A DNA stretch of 64,000 bases from Neodiprion pinetum (GCF_021155775.2 NC_060237.1:9759832-9823831); one strand, 5' to 3'; counted from the stretch's first letter, positions 54,121 through 64,000 are shown. Program-made: numbers and translations. The notes: generated by a model not told the origin, from the letters alone.

Positions 54121-54156
54121 TATAAATACGATCACCGATCGCCAGATTCGTCAGAC
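54121..54156 (+). promoter_or_regulatory. Core promoter of metallothionein 2 (TATA box and initiator)
   Basis: Canonical TATAAATA at 54121-54128, with TCAGAC 30 bp downstream (54151) as a good insect initiator. The inferred start gives a 5'UTR of about 72 nt before the ATG at 54223. Confidence 0.65.
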
Positions 54157-54222
54157 GCGGAAGTAGAGAAGTGACTCGAACGTTTGTTGGCGATTCTAAA
54201 GCGAGTCTAAATCAGCATCAAC

Positions 54223-55532
54223 ATGCCGGCACCGGGTTGTGACAAGAGCAAAGGTAATTATTTGTCCTTCTCATTCGTACGAGTTGAATCAGTTATGGAA
54301 ATAGAATTTGCTTGAAGTTCGTAACGATAATGTAACTATTGATTTTTAAGGGTAATCATGATATCGCAACTTTAGAATCGTATGAAATTCGGTGTAAACA
54401 GCGATAAAGCCAAATATTACTCATATCTGGCTTTATCAACCACTTCAAAGTCATTCCCAAGGTGCAAAACGGTGAATTTTTGTCTCGACGTTTCGTTGTT
54501 TCAACGTTATTAATTTTTGCATAGTGAAACAAACCGGTTCGCATACGTAGAACTGATTGTGAGAATACTGGAACCCGAGCTGTTCCTCGTTTTGTTATTC
54601 CATGTAGGAATACAATTCCTAAATCAGATAATGTGTTTTTGCGATAAAATATTTTCAAGATACAGAAAAGTTTCATTGAAATTATTTTATAGACTTCCAC
54701 ATTCGTATATCATGTTATCAATATTGTTGGAGAAAAAAATTATTCGAATAATTCGAAGAATAAAGATAATATTATGTGGGAAAATTCGAATTCAGTACGA
54801 TACGTGACGGCCGAAAAAATGGCTTGTTTTAAATAAATTTTTATTTAACGACTAATAAAAAAATTTCCCCTCCATCGTGACAATGATATTTCGGTGAAGG
54901 GTTATCTAAAAATAATAAACAAAATCTTATCAATATCTGTACAAATGTAACTGTCGTTGGGCGTGGCTGGTTTTTCTTTCTGGATTATTTACAAAATGGT
55001 GACAATTAAAATTTTTTTTCACCATTTGACAAAGTTAACGAGTGACTATTGTAAAGTGAATTTGTTCAATTCACTCGTCGTCAATTAAAAATGAAAACGT
55101 ATTCTGAACTCGCGATAGTGAACAGTGGTTAAATGGAATGGAATTGAAATAATATATATAAACCTCCCGTTTACCAAATCACTAATGAAATAAACCCTAA
55201 TTAAAAAAGTATCTTCCATTCAAGGTTCGTGCCAAGGCTGCAGCTGTGGAGGCAGCTGTAAATGCAACAGCGGTGGATCAGGTACATATTGAAATTTGTT
55301 TCACTTCATGGATTCATTTTTCAGAGATTAAACCGGGTAACTCGAAGTACTGAATCAACTATAAATATTCGATGAAAAGTTAACAACGCGATTATTTACT
55401 TCACTATATCGACGAGCGTAAATTCGTAAGTAAGCCAACATTATACTATTATTTATTTGTATATTTGCGTGCATTTCAGGCAGCTGCAGTGGCCCACAAG
55501 GTGGAAAATGCTCCTGCACCGGATGCAAATAA
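54223..55532 (+). CDS. Metallothionein 2 (46 aa, 10 Cys)
   Basis: Three exons: 54223-54253, 55225-55281 and 55480-55532 (stop TAA). Donors are GTAATT and GTACAT, acceptors ATTCAAG and ATTTCAG; both introns are phase 1, as in metallothionein 1. The 46 aa protein begins MPAPGCDKSKGSCQGCSCGG and ends in CSCTGCK. It has 10 Cys (three CxC pairs), no aromatic residue or His, and is rich in Gly and Ser with only five Lys, so it differs clearly in composition from its neighbour. Ten cysteines is the number in Drosophila MtnA. A thiolate-cluster metal-binding role in the cytosol follows from the family. The same strand, phases and promoter grammar as metallothionein 1 point to an old tandem duplication followed by divergence, perhaps towards different metals; that last point is inference. 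Confidence 0.9.
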
Positions 55533-55705
55533 ACGACCCTCCGAGACGTTTTGGAACAAGATTTTTTCTCAACATGGATGCTATCACTAGGATATCAATT
55601 AAACGCAATGGCCACATTGTATAGTAAAGAAACCATATCAAAATATATTATTTGACTAGCTGTATACAGATAATGAAGAATTATTATTCTGTGATGTTGT
55701 TTAAA

Positions 55706-55711
55706 AATAAA
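55706..55711 (+). terminator. Candidate polyadenylation signal of metallothionein 2
   Basis: AATAAA 174 nt after the stop codon, the first clear hexamer downstream of this gene. Confidence 0.5.
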
Positions 55712-57092
55712 TGATGAAAACCACATAATACTCCATCGCTTCATCAAATTCTACTGTAGTTTTTTTTGTTTTTGTCTGGTAAATAATTGTATTAATAATT
55801 GAATGTTTAATTGCACACATTACGCTGCAATTTGCCTATTATATGTATAATCCCCCAAAAAGCACCTCTGGTGCAAAAACCTTTTGCCAAGTACATTAAA
55901 AATCTGCTCTCATCCTTTACCAAAAAAGATTCAAATCACATATTAGTTCCAAGTCTGTTAATTCACAATAAAAGCATGATCGACACTTAATCCTTAGCTT
56001 TCACGTCACTCTGGAATCACACTGCTGCCACACTGGGATCAGACTGATCTTAAACTATGAATAAAAAACAAAGTAACTCGTGAACAATAACAATGATGAA
56101 AATTGAGAAAAAAAAATTAAATTAGTACTTGAAACTTGGCAGGCCTCTTTCAAGGCATGATGCATACATAAAACGATAATGATAAAATTTATTTATTCCT
56201 CAAGGTAATTTTCTGAAAATTTAATTTTTTTCTTATTATTTATTGAGTATTAACGATCGCAGATTATCCATGGAAAGTGTCAATTGTTAAAAAAATCTTA
56301 CTAGTCCAGATGGCAGCGATCAATTGTCACTTATGCACCGTGTAATTGTTGATTCGTGGAAAAACGAACTAATAGAATCCCTTCAATTATTTTAACATGC
56401 ATGGCTGTAACGTTGAATTCTGGTTTTCAAATTTTACAAACGCCGTATTCTGTCAATCGGTAAAAACATCTTCTCAGGTTGAATAATATTCCAGTAAATG
56501 TCAAAGAATTCATTCGGGACGCAAATAAGGCACCGGATGCAATCACAACTTAACTCGAGTTAAGTTTTAACAACAAAAAATGCGTACAAAGTATTCAATC
56601 AGTTGCATCTCAATACAGGCATTGATAACTGAACTTAATTCATAGCAGATTGTTGTCTAGAGGTTCAGACTATACATTAACGTTATTACGAAAATCAAAA
56701 TAGTGTAATAACTACTACCTAAATTACTGGCATCTTTAGTTTCCTTCACGCAGATGCCTCCGAGATTTTCGTCAAGAACAAATTCTGGTTTTTCGTCGTC
56801 ACGGAGTTGACGACAAAACGAAGCCGATCGAAGGATTTCCAAACGCTTATTATCGCCGCGCTTTAACTTGTATCTCTTTAATCATACCGCGCACTTTACG
56901 ACACACAAAAACCTATTATTATCTGCCCGCGACATGCCGATTATAACAAATCAATGCTCGATTGAACAACGCACTTAAAAAACTGATTTTCAACTTTTTT
57001 ATCACCTCCCCGAATGCAGCAGCGAATCGTTGTTGATAACTTTGAATTTACGCCTGACGCCGCTACCGACGACAACTTCACACATCGTTGTT
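55712..57092. other. Intergenic DNA between metallothionein 2 and the HROB gene
   Basis: No gene could be supported. A minus-strand frame (about 56657-56881) encodes a charged segment (RDDEKPEFVLDENLGG) followed by a hydrophobic tail (SYYTILIFVITLMYSLNL). However, it has no in-frame ATG, and a TGA lies just upstream of it. An ATG further up on the same strand (56935) is in frame but separated by that TGA. It is discussed under findings. Confidence 0.45.
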
Positions 57093-57120
57093 TGCGCATG
57101 CGCACAAGTGGCGTCACGTG
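57093..57120. promoter_or_regulatory. Probable HROB promoter: NRF-1-type palindrome and CACGTG E-box
   Basis: TGCGCATGCGCA (57093-57104) is a perfect palindrome equal to the NRF-1 (Drosophila ewg) consensus, and CACGTG follows at 57115-57120. They lie 170-200 bp upstream of the HROB start codon in a locally GC-richer, TATA-less stretch, as is usual for housekeeping and DNA-repair genes. The symmetric site could also serve a minus-strand transcript. Confidence 0.5.
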
Positions 57121-57288
57121 GAGGAGCAAATAACAGAAGCAAATGTAAACTTGATCAACGAGTGGCTAGCATTCTTTGATTCACCGCTTATGTTCTTGTA
57201 TCATATTCACAACGAATAATTTGTCTTCAAAAGATGATGTGACGATTTTAAGGACGCTGGGTGTCTCGTATATTGAAGTAACACAAAT

Positions 57289-59780
57289 ATGTTTGAAGGC
57301 GAAGATTTCGATCTGGCCGATCTGGACGAGGTAACTAACCCCAAATTTATTAAATTTCACATGAAATTTTGCACACTCGCGCCATTCAGTCCAATTCTAC
57401 TTCACTTGATTAATAATCTTACGCATTTTCTTTACACTCCGAGCACTTCAATGCTACCCGTATTTATTAACAATGACAGAAAATTTACGACTGAAATCCG
57501 GATAAGAAGCTAGGAGTTAATAAATGCTTCTCATAATACAGTTTTCAATGGTTTTTTTTATTATACGTATTTTTTTCACTCCTCTCTCACCAAACGTTTT
57601 TCCGATAATGGCTGTCGTCAAACCTTGGCTAATAATGTTTACAATTCTAGGACTTCCTAAACGACGCATCGCAGAAAGTACGAGAAAACCAATCTGAAGC
57701 CACATCCGATAAGAAAACAATCAGTTTCAAAAGATTCAAGAGTGACGAATATCTTCCAGTGGATGGAAAGTCTGAAACTACTGAATTTGCAACAACCAGT
57801 ACCAGTGTCGTTGGGGAGGACAAGACGGATAGGACAAGCTTGCTACTCGAAAGACTCAAACAGCGCAGAAATGTAGCCTCGGATAGAAATACACAGCGGA
57901 ACACAGCTGGCGCTGATAGCCAAACTTTACGTTCAGAAAAATCAAATTTGTTCAAAGAACCACTGTCGCATCAGACAAACACTGACTCTAAACTGAACTC
58001 AATTTTAGAAAGACTTGGGAAGGCCAACCCGAAAAGCAGTAGATCCGGGAGTTTGTTTAGCTCTGTAGAAAGATCTAAACTTACCAATACCAATAACTTT
58101 GACACGGTAAACAATTTCAAATCGAGACTACCTGATATTGCTGTAAAATCTCCAATGAAATTGGGTAAACCGAGTTACAACAAGCACGTCACTTTGGTTA
58201 GAAAATTTCCAGGACCTGCCGGCCTACTACCAGATTCGTCAAGCGAAACAATTGCACCGTTTATCCCTGATTCGGTTCATCTCGAAAATAACAATGATAG
58301 TATAGATAACATGAAAGCAGTCGACGACAACACATCTGTTTTCTCAGAATATTGCTCACAGAACACCACGAATTTATTCTCCGAAGGCGCATGGCAATTA
58401 CTACTGAGCGATGTGACTGAGGGTTTTTTCGACAATCATGAAATATCAACTATAAAAAAAAAGCTTTTGGCTAATTCGTATAAAAACTGTAAAATACCAT
58501 TTCTAGCAGGGGTGGTACAACGGGTTGACTTTAGTCGACCAGATCCTTTGGTAGTTTTGAGGGATTGCACCGGTACCATCGAAGGAACGATATCCAAGGA
58601 CATTTTAGTCAAATATCCTTACTTCGTAGACATTGGTACTGTCCTGTTTTTGGGCAATGTTCCATTCCTGACTGTAGGAACTTACCTGAAAAAACATCAC
58701 TTCATTGTTATGCTGAAAAATGTTATAAACGTGTATACAAAAAAGGCTAAAACTTTCACGACGTTGGAAATGAATGCTAGATTAGAAAGTTTGAAAAATC
58801 AAAATCATTTCTTGAAATCTGTTGATAACCGAGCATTCAATAGTTTATGCTCTTCAAATTCTAATATAGGAAGTAGATTGTATAATGATCGTGCAAAGAC
58901 ATTTGAAAAATCGAATCCACAATCTTATTTCAGCAACTTGAGAAATGGCACTAATCCTGATGACAGCTTAAATTATACTGCCAAGCACAGAAATAACAAT
59001 GTTAGACAATCAGTAGAAACAAGCTATTTTTCAGGTGTTACAAAAAAACAAATAAATTCAGAGGATGCGAAAAATTCGACAAGTAAATGCGAAAATCCAC
59101 CTTATTTAGATAATGAGGAAAGTTCTCACACGATGAAAGAACATCAAATTTCTTCTAAGTGTATTATTAACAAAAATGTCAAGTTTGCCTTCGAGTCTAA
59201 AGACTTTGATGATGAATTTTCTGCTTCCTTTCTTGATATTGATGACGAACTGGTTTCGCAAGCTATGACAAATATTGATTCAGTTGCTCACGAAGAAATC
59301 GAAACAAAAAGTACAATTTCAAATGAACAGCATACAGATGGATCGAAAACAAATTCTGTACAGTGTGTTACTGTGCAGTCAAGTGCCAACTCAACTAGAG
59401 AAACTGAATCTGTTCCAAAAGCTTTCAGCTCATGTATTGATAATCTAGACAAATCTGTAACAAACAGCGAAAAAGTAACAGCTTTTTCAACAGTTAATGG
59501 AAAATTAAACGCCTCCAAAGTTTCTGAGACTAAGCTCAAATTAGCCATGTTTAGAAGCAATGATGACTTGACTCCACCCGATTATCAAAATATAGATATT
59601 ATTTCAATTCAAAACGATAACATAAGAAAATTTCAAGAAAAAAATCCGGAACGAGATAAACCAACTTCCACATCTAACTTTATGTCCGGTATAGCAGATG
59701 ATTCGGACGAAGAATTTCTTTCTCAACTGGACGTGGAATCTATTGTTTCTCGCTACAACAAACTGAGTAACGTGAACTAA
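57289..59780 (+). CDS. HROB: HROB homologue (MCM8-MCM9 activator, OB-fold protein)
   Basis: Two exons: 57289-57330 and 57651-59780 (stop TAA), donor GAG|GTAACT, acceptor ATTCTAG, phase 0, giving 723 aa. The ATG starts MFEGEDFDLADLDEDF, an acidic N-terminal motif like the EDEDF start of vertebrate HROB; the downstream in-frame GTG is not needed. Residues about 297-377 form the conserved domain, from IPFLAGVVQRVD through LVVLRDCTGTIEGTISKDIL to LKNVINVYTK. This is the OB-like DUF4539 pattern of C17orf53/HROB. The flanks are long, polar, Ser/Asn-rich and probably disordered. The C-terminus has acidic motifs (DDSDEEFLSQLDVESIV). In vertebrates HROB recruits and stimulates the MCM8-MCM9 helicase for DNA synthesis during homologous recombination and crosslink repair in the nucleus. 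The family assignment rests on the central domain, because the rest is too divergent to align by eye. Confidence 0.82.
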
Positions 59781-59950
59781 TAAAATGGAGACTTGATTAA
59801 TTATGTCAGAAACCTTTGCAAATAATGATGATGACCTAAATTCTATATTAAGTACACAAGCTGTTACAGACATCTGGAATGATTATTGTTAAAGATGACT
59901 GTAAACTCATCCTGAATGCAGGAAGCCTTACCAAATTGTGATACTAGAAA

Positions 59951-59956
59951 AATAAA
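59951..59956 (+). terminator. Candidate polyadenylation signal of HROB
   Basis: AATAAA 171 nt downstream of the stop codon. Confidence 0.5.
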
Positions 59957-60611
59957 TACCACGTAGGTTACTTTCATATTAATATTATGCCTTTGTGTAC
60001 AGGTTTTTCATACAACTAGCTTTTATTTATTCCTTCAATTTCAGATGAATCTGTTCTGTGGTATGAAATAGTTCGATTATTTGTAATCATAGCTATAGTA
60101 TTATAATAAGCTTATTATTCTGAGAATGAAAATAAGTAGATACATTCGCAAGAAAAAAAAACAATGAAACCTAAATCCATGTCAAAAACAGCGCAAAAAG
60201 TCTAATCAAATAAAATGACGTAAAATTTATAATCGAACAGCACTAACGGATTAACCAACCCACATACAATCTATTTATGTATGACAGATATTGTCATCTG
60301 TCTTATACTGATTTAATTTTTGAGTGAAATATTGTTAACGAATGAAAGGATAAGTGATCAAAGTGTTGAAGGATCAGTACAATATCGAATTTTAAAAGAG
60401 GCGAAAATCTATTTCAGAGAATTTTAAAATGTAGAAAGTAGAAGTACAGACAGGTCAAATTGTATAGAATTATGCGAATAAATAGAAATAAATCAATCGA
60501 AAACGTAGAATCCTCAGAATTCAAAGAAACTTGGGTTTTCAAAGTATATTTTTAAGCAATAATTCTTTTCTTCAATGTATTTTTTTATGGAAACCGCGAA
60601 ACAGTCGAAAT

Positions 60612-60650
60612 GGGGCAAGTTGTCGCGAAATTATTGTCACAACTTGCCCC
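60612..60650. repeat. Perfect 12-bp inverted repeat (GGGGCAAGTTGT hairpin)
   Basis: GGGGCAAGTTGT (60612-60623) and its exact complement ACAACTTGCCCC (60639-60650) enclose a 15-base loop. It is GC-rich compared with its surroundings. It may be the remnant or tip of a fold-back transposon; no larger element boundaries were seen. Confidence 0.7.
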
Positions 60651-60816
60651 AACCCGCGATTTTGTTTAAAAATGTTCACATCTTGCTGACCTGCTAATCA
60701 AATATCAAATAAAAGCTCAAGAATCACCTTTCCGATTATCTTACTGCGAAATATTCCAAGGCAGCCAAGAAAATGAGAAAAAAAACATATTTAGAAGATG
60801 GAAAATAATTACTTAC

Positions 60817-60843
60817 CACGTTCAACTTCACTTTTTCAATCAT
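60817..60843 (-). CDS. Possible first coding exon of a minus-strand gene (MIEKVKLNV)
   Basis: On the minus strand an ATG at 60843 opens nine codons, MIEKVKLNV, ending exactly at a strong donor (GTG|GTAAGT, phase 0). The peptide ends in KLNV, the start of the KLNVGG signature that begins T1/BTB domains of KCTD and Kv proteins; the next exon would need to begin with Gly-Gly. I found no such exon in the remaining sequence. Nine codons are too few for a firm call, but the ATG and donor combination is good. A CTCF-like motif lies about 100 bp upstream of it. Confidence 0.3.
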
Positions 60844-60934
60844 TGCGAGGCCGCGTATGATGCGATATTCTAATAAACAACATTCATTTTTTTTCAAACA
60901 ATTGAACTACACTTCAATCTACAGCGCTGCCATT

Positions 60935-60950
60935 CCGACATCTAGCGGCA
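60935..60950 (-). promoter_or_regulatory. CTCF-like motif
   Basis: On the minus strand TGCCGCTAGATGTCGG resembles the conserved CTCF core CCACTAGATGGCGC, with two or three differences. It lies 90-110 bp upstream of the candidate minus-strand start codon and 60 bp before the pogo-type element. It could be an insulator or promoter site; single-motif evidence only. Confidence 0.3.
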
Positions 60951-61009
60951 GAGATATGAATCTTGTGCCACTATCCCCGGTCTCCGTACATACATACCAT
61001 ACATAAATA

Positions 61010-61291
61010 CAGCAGAGCGTCAATTATCCGAACCTCAGTTATCCGAAACGGCAATTATCCAAAAAATTATTTAGTTCCTGGTTTTTCGAATAACAGGCCG
61101 AGTTTCCGTGGTAAAACAGGAAAATTGTGGACTTTGTTCCAAAGAAGTAAACCAAATGTGTGCATACACCTGCCACTTACAAAAATATATCAATATTAGT
61201 GTAGACACTTGTTTTTCAATACACACATTTTATACACGATTATCCGAATGCTTCGCGATCCCAATTAGTTTGGATAATCGACGCTCTACTG
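61010..61291. mobile_element. pogo/Tigger-type MITE (282 bp)
   Basis: The left end is CAGCAGAGCGTCAATTATCC and the right end, reverse complemented, is CAGTAGAGCGTCGATTATCC: 18 of 20 positions match, and similarity continues a few bases further. Both ends are flanked by TA (61008-61009 and 61292-61293), the target duplication of the Tc1/mariner/pogo superfamily. The CAGTAGAGCGTC(G)ATTATCC terminus is the known Tigger/pogo signature. The interior has no transposase; the two small + strand frames across it are chance. Confidence 0.85.
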
Positions 61292-61557
61292 TACATGCAT
61301 AAATGCATATATACGCACACATAGCTATTCATTTGAAAATGATTGGAGATTATTCCTTAAACTTCAAAACGTGGAAATCTAGTGAAGATTCAACTTTTCG
61401 TTTTTGGGATGATTACAATAACTTCCTTTTTTTCTCTGAAAATAGAGAAACGGGAAGTTGGAATAATAATTAAAATATTTTGATTTTGATGAAAATTGAT
61501 ACTCCGAAGGTCCTTCGGGTCCCTGATTTCGAATCTCAAGTCAGATTTACCAAATTC

Positions 61558-61580
61558 TGATTATTATTATTATTATTATT
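61558..61580. repeat. TTA trinucleotide repeat
   Basis: Seven TTA units, perfect apart from the edges, in intergenic DNA. Confidence 0.85.
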
Positions 61581-61660
61581 CCAGCCCGAAGCGATGAGGT
61601 TGAAAATGAATAGTTTAAAGGCAAGCTCATGGTTCGCCGAAACCCGCTTGTTATCAATGG

Positions 61661-62122
61661 TATATGGGGCATTCCACGCCAATCGGTAAACAAAAATGTT
61701 TTCAAAATGAAACATTTTCACGCAGTATTCAGAATGGGACCTCGTTGTTTTCTATTTTTTTACCTGTTAAAAGTCTACTATAAAAATTTTGAAGCAAGTC
61801 ATGAGTGTATTGTTGAGCCAGAGAAGAAATTAAAAAATGAGTAATCAAATCGGATATGCGGTATTTACTATAATAAATTTTTTAACAGGTATACGAAAAT
61901 ATAAAGACCGATTAAAAAAACAGTAAAAATGGTTTAAAATATAGAAAAAACCAAGTCCCACTCTGAATCTTGCGTAAAAATGTTTTATTTCAGAAACCAA
62001 AAGTTTTTTTCTTGTTTGAGTTTTTTTGAGATGGGTTTAAAAAATCATACGGTAAAGACGTGGTGAAATTAAAAAACGTAGTCGTCAACCGTTTACTGAG
62101 TTCACGAGGAATGCCCCATATA
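61661..62122. mobile_element. MITE with TATATGGGGCATTCC ends (462 bp)
   Basis: TATATGGGGCATTCC (61661-61675) and its exact reverse complement (62108-62122) form perfect 15-bp terminal inverted repeats. Because the outermost bases are TATA, a TA or TATA target duplication is probable, and the true ends may be TATGGGG or ATGGGG. The interior is AT-rich and has no transposase ORF. The superfamily is not certain. Confidence 0.65.
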
Positions 62123-64000
62123 TATACATTAGAGTAGTACCAAGGGCTAGAAGCATAGCGCAGTTATTACATAGCAAGCTAGTTTCTCTTTTCGCGCAAT
62201 GTTTCAGCCGAATGAACTAATCGTAAGCCGAGTGTCTTCTAGGGCGTGAACTTGAATCGCTGTATCAAGTTCCCGCATCCGTTGACGTGAAGATTAAAAT
62301 ATCACGGATATCCGTAGTCGTTCATTAGTCAAGATCAAGGGGAAACCGGTCTTTATAAATTCTGCCGTGGATGGTGGTCCATGATTGAAAAGTTTCATGT
62401 AACACGAGCGCCACTTCAATTATCAAATTTACATTTCAAATTGTCAGCGTAAATATAGAGACGTAAATGGCCAATTGACATACGTGTACGAACGTATTAT
62501 CCACATATAAACCTGCGCAAAATTCGACGTGTAGACGCGCCTTGCACTCTGTGATAACGAAAGAGTGATTTTCATGTACATACGCGTGGTCAATATTGCG
62601 TAAGAGATCGCGTCGGAACGATGAATTTAAAGCTACTCTTTTTCTTCGAACAGGGATAATAATTTTTAAGAACTCAATTTTTTCATTCTTTGCTTAATAT
62701 GTAATTTAGGATATGAATGCGAAAGATTGTCCCAATTCGAATTGAAGATAATTCGGCATTCTGTTCGAAGATGACGAGACAAGCGTACTGCGATACCTAC
62801 ATCGGGACATCGTTTAACTCGGGGATTTCCTTTTACGATATGAATTTATGCTGACATGACAATGAGTGTGAGTGCTGATATTTGTAATTCCCCGCAAATA
62901 TGCAGAAATGAGCTGCACACGTCTCATTGAAATGTAGTAAAAATTCTTTCGACAAAAGTTTCACCGTCCATCAACAAAATTAATGTTTGTAAAACATTGT
63001 TCTCAATTGAAATTGCTACAGTCAAGCCAGCAAAGGATGGGTTTATCCTAATTTTGATAGCGATGATTCGAATTTTAGCTGGTTCTATTATCGTGATATT
63101 AATATTTCCTTCTCTCTATATTTAATTCCTCCAACATCTTTGAAATAAGTATAAAACTAAGTTATGACTTATCTTTTTCATCGGAAAATAGTTATTTCAA
63201 AATGGAAGTGTTTCAAAATGTTGACAAGCCACAGTTTTGCATTAATTTGCTATAGCAATACGTCGGCTAAATAATTTTCTCATTGACAAAGCTATACGTA
63301 TACTGATAATATCCAGTATATTGTAATATTATATCCGCAATTCCGCCGACAATTTTCGTGTACAATTGTCCAGCAGTTCTCGCGATCTGCATGCTTTCCT
63401 GACCGTGGATAAAGTGCAGCGAGCAACGAGCCGCGACTAGCTATTCGCTCTCATTTCGCCACGTACGTACAAAGCTGGCTTATTGGTAGGCAATTAAGTG
63501 CCAAAGTTGAGCCAAACGAATCCCTCTTCGCAATTGCATAGATGTATTTTCAAATGAAACGTGCATCCAGTTTGTTTCATTGATCTCGTGCGAAAACGAG
63601 AACATTTCTTTAGTCGTAATTTTTCCTTCTGGGGAGTTCTAATAAATAAATCCTAGTGGGAACTAATTGCTCGTCGAAGAATTTATTAATTAACCAAGGA
63701 CAAATTTTATCTGATCCGTGTAACCGAACGGACTTTTGAACGTGGTAATTTATGTCTTTATTGTCAAATTAACCGATGTGAAACGAACACCGTTAAGCAA
63801 TTTTTTCTCACCGTTCTAACATCCAGTACTACGATATTCTTTTCGCAATTCCCATGCTGTCGAACCTCATAATTCTTGAGATCCTCAACGTCCGCCAGAT
63901 TTACGGTCGTTAATTTAGTGTCGGTTGCATATTACACGTGATACCTGCATATATAATTCCTAAGCTCATAATTGCGACTCCCTACTTCTTGCTGTGCGAT
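62123..64000. other. Right-hand end, no gene recognised
   Basis: About 1.9 kb of AT-rich sequence with no open frame above about 60 codons, no repeat array and no convincing splice-flanked exon. It may be intergenic, or intron of a gene lying to the right. Confidence 0.5.

Larger units (their letters stand above)
59781..60816. other. HROB 3'UTR and short intergenic DNA
   Basis: An AATAAA overlaps the HROB stop region (59783-59788) and another lies at 59951-59956, the likelier polyadenylation signal. The rest is AT-rich without a recognised gene, apart from the hairpin at 60612-60650. Confidence 0.5.

Noticed and set aside
1..64000. tRNA, rRNA, known microRNA precursors, CRISPR arrays, autonomous transposons
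   Set aside because: No cloverleaf with a GTTCRANYC box, no rRNA core sequence, no familiar microRNA seed hairpin, no regular spaced repeats and no transposase or reverse-transcriptase motif were seen by eye.

Overview
The window looks like nuclear DNA of an insect: AT-rich, intron-rich, with a few short-exon genes separated by long non-coding stretches, many microsatellites and small non-autonomous DNA transposons. A hymenopteran such as a sawfly is a reasonable guess from the metallothionein type, but this is inference and cannot be proven from one window. No bacterial operons, rRNA, tRNA, CRISPR array or autonomous transposon ORF was found. Most long open frames here are chance frames.

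Four protein-coding genes are well supported, all on the + strand. (1) 3938-17296: a gamma/delta-sarcoglycan (Drosophila Scgdelta type), four coding exons and a 10.6 kb first intron; the joined reading frame is intact at 325 aa. (2) 47871-49524: a three-exon metallothionein of 48 aa with 13 Cys. (3) 54223-55532: a second three-exon metallothionein of 46 aa with 10 Cys. (4) 57289-59780: a two-exon homologue of HROB (MCM8IP/C17orf53), the OB-fold activator of the MCM8-MCM9 helicase, 723 aa. The two metallothioneins share exon phases and a common promoter layout: an identical TTGCACAC metal-response octamer about 50 bp upstream of a TATA-like box, then TCAG 30-31 bp further on. The same octamer occurs as a perfect inverted pair 2.4 kb upstream of the first metallothionein.

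The 28 kb between the sarcoglycan and the metallothioneins has no recognisable gene. It does hold one exon-like block on the minus strand (28651-28815) with textbook splice sites. Further minus-strand exon candidates lie at 14342-14535, 46361-46444, 46772-46974 and 60817-60843. Two of these carry BTB/T1-like sequence and might belong to one long minus-strand gene in which the metallothioneins and HROB are nested; this is speculative.

Mobile DNA is limited to small elements. There is a 282 bp pogo/Tigger-type MITE with TA target duplication (61010-61291). A 462 bp element has perfect 15-bp TATATGGGGCATTCC ends (61661-62122). Two elements have CTGAGA-type ends (30281-30709 and the fold-back at 48026-48255). 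A short perfect hairpin lies at 60612-60650.
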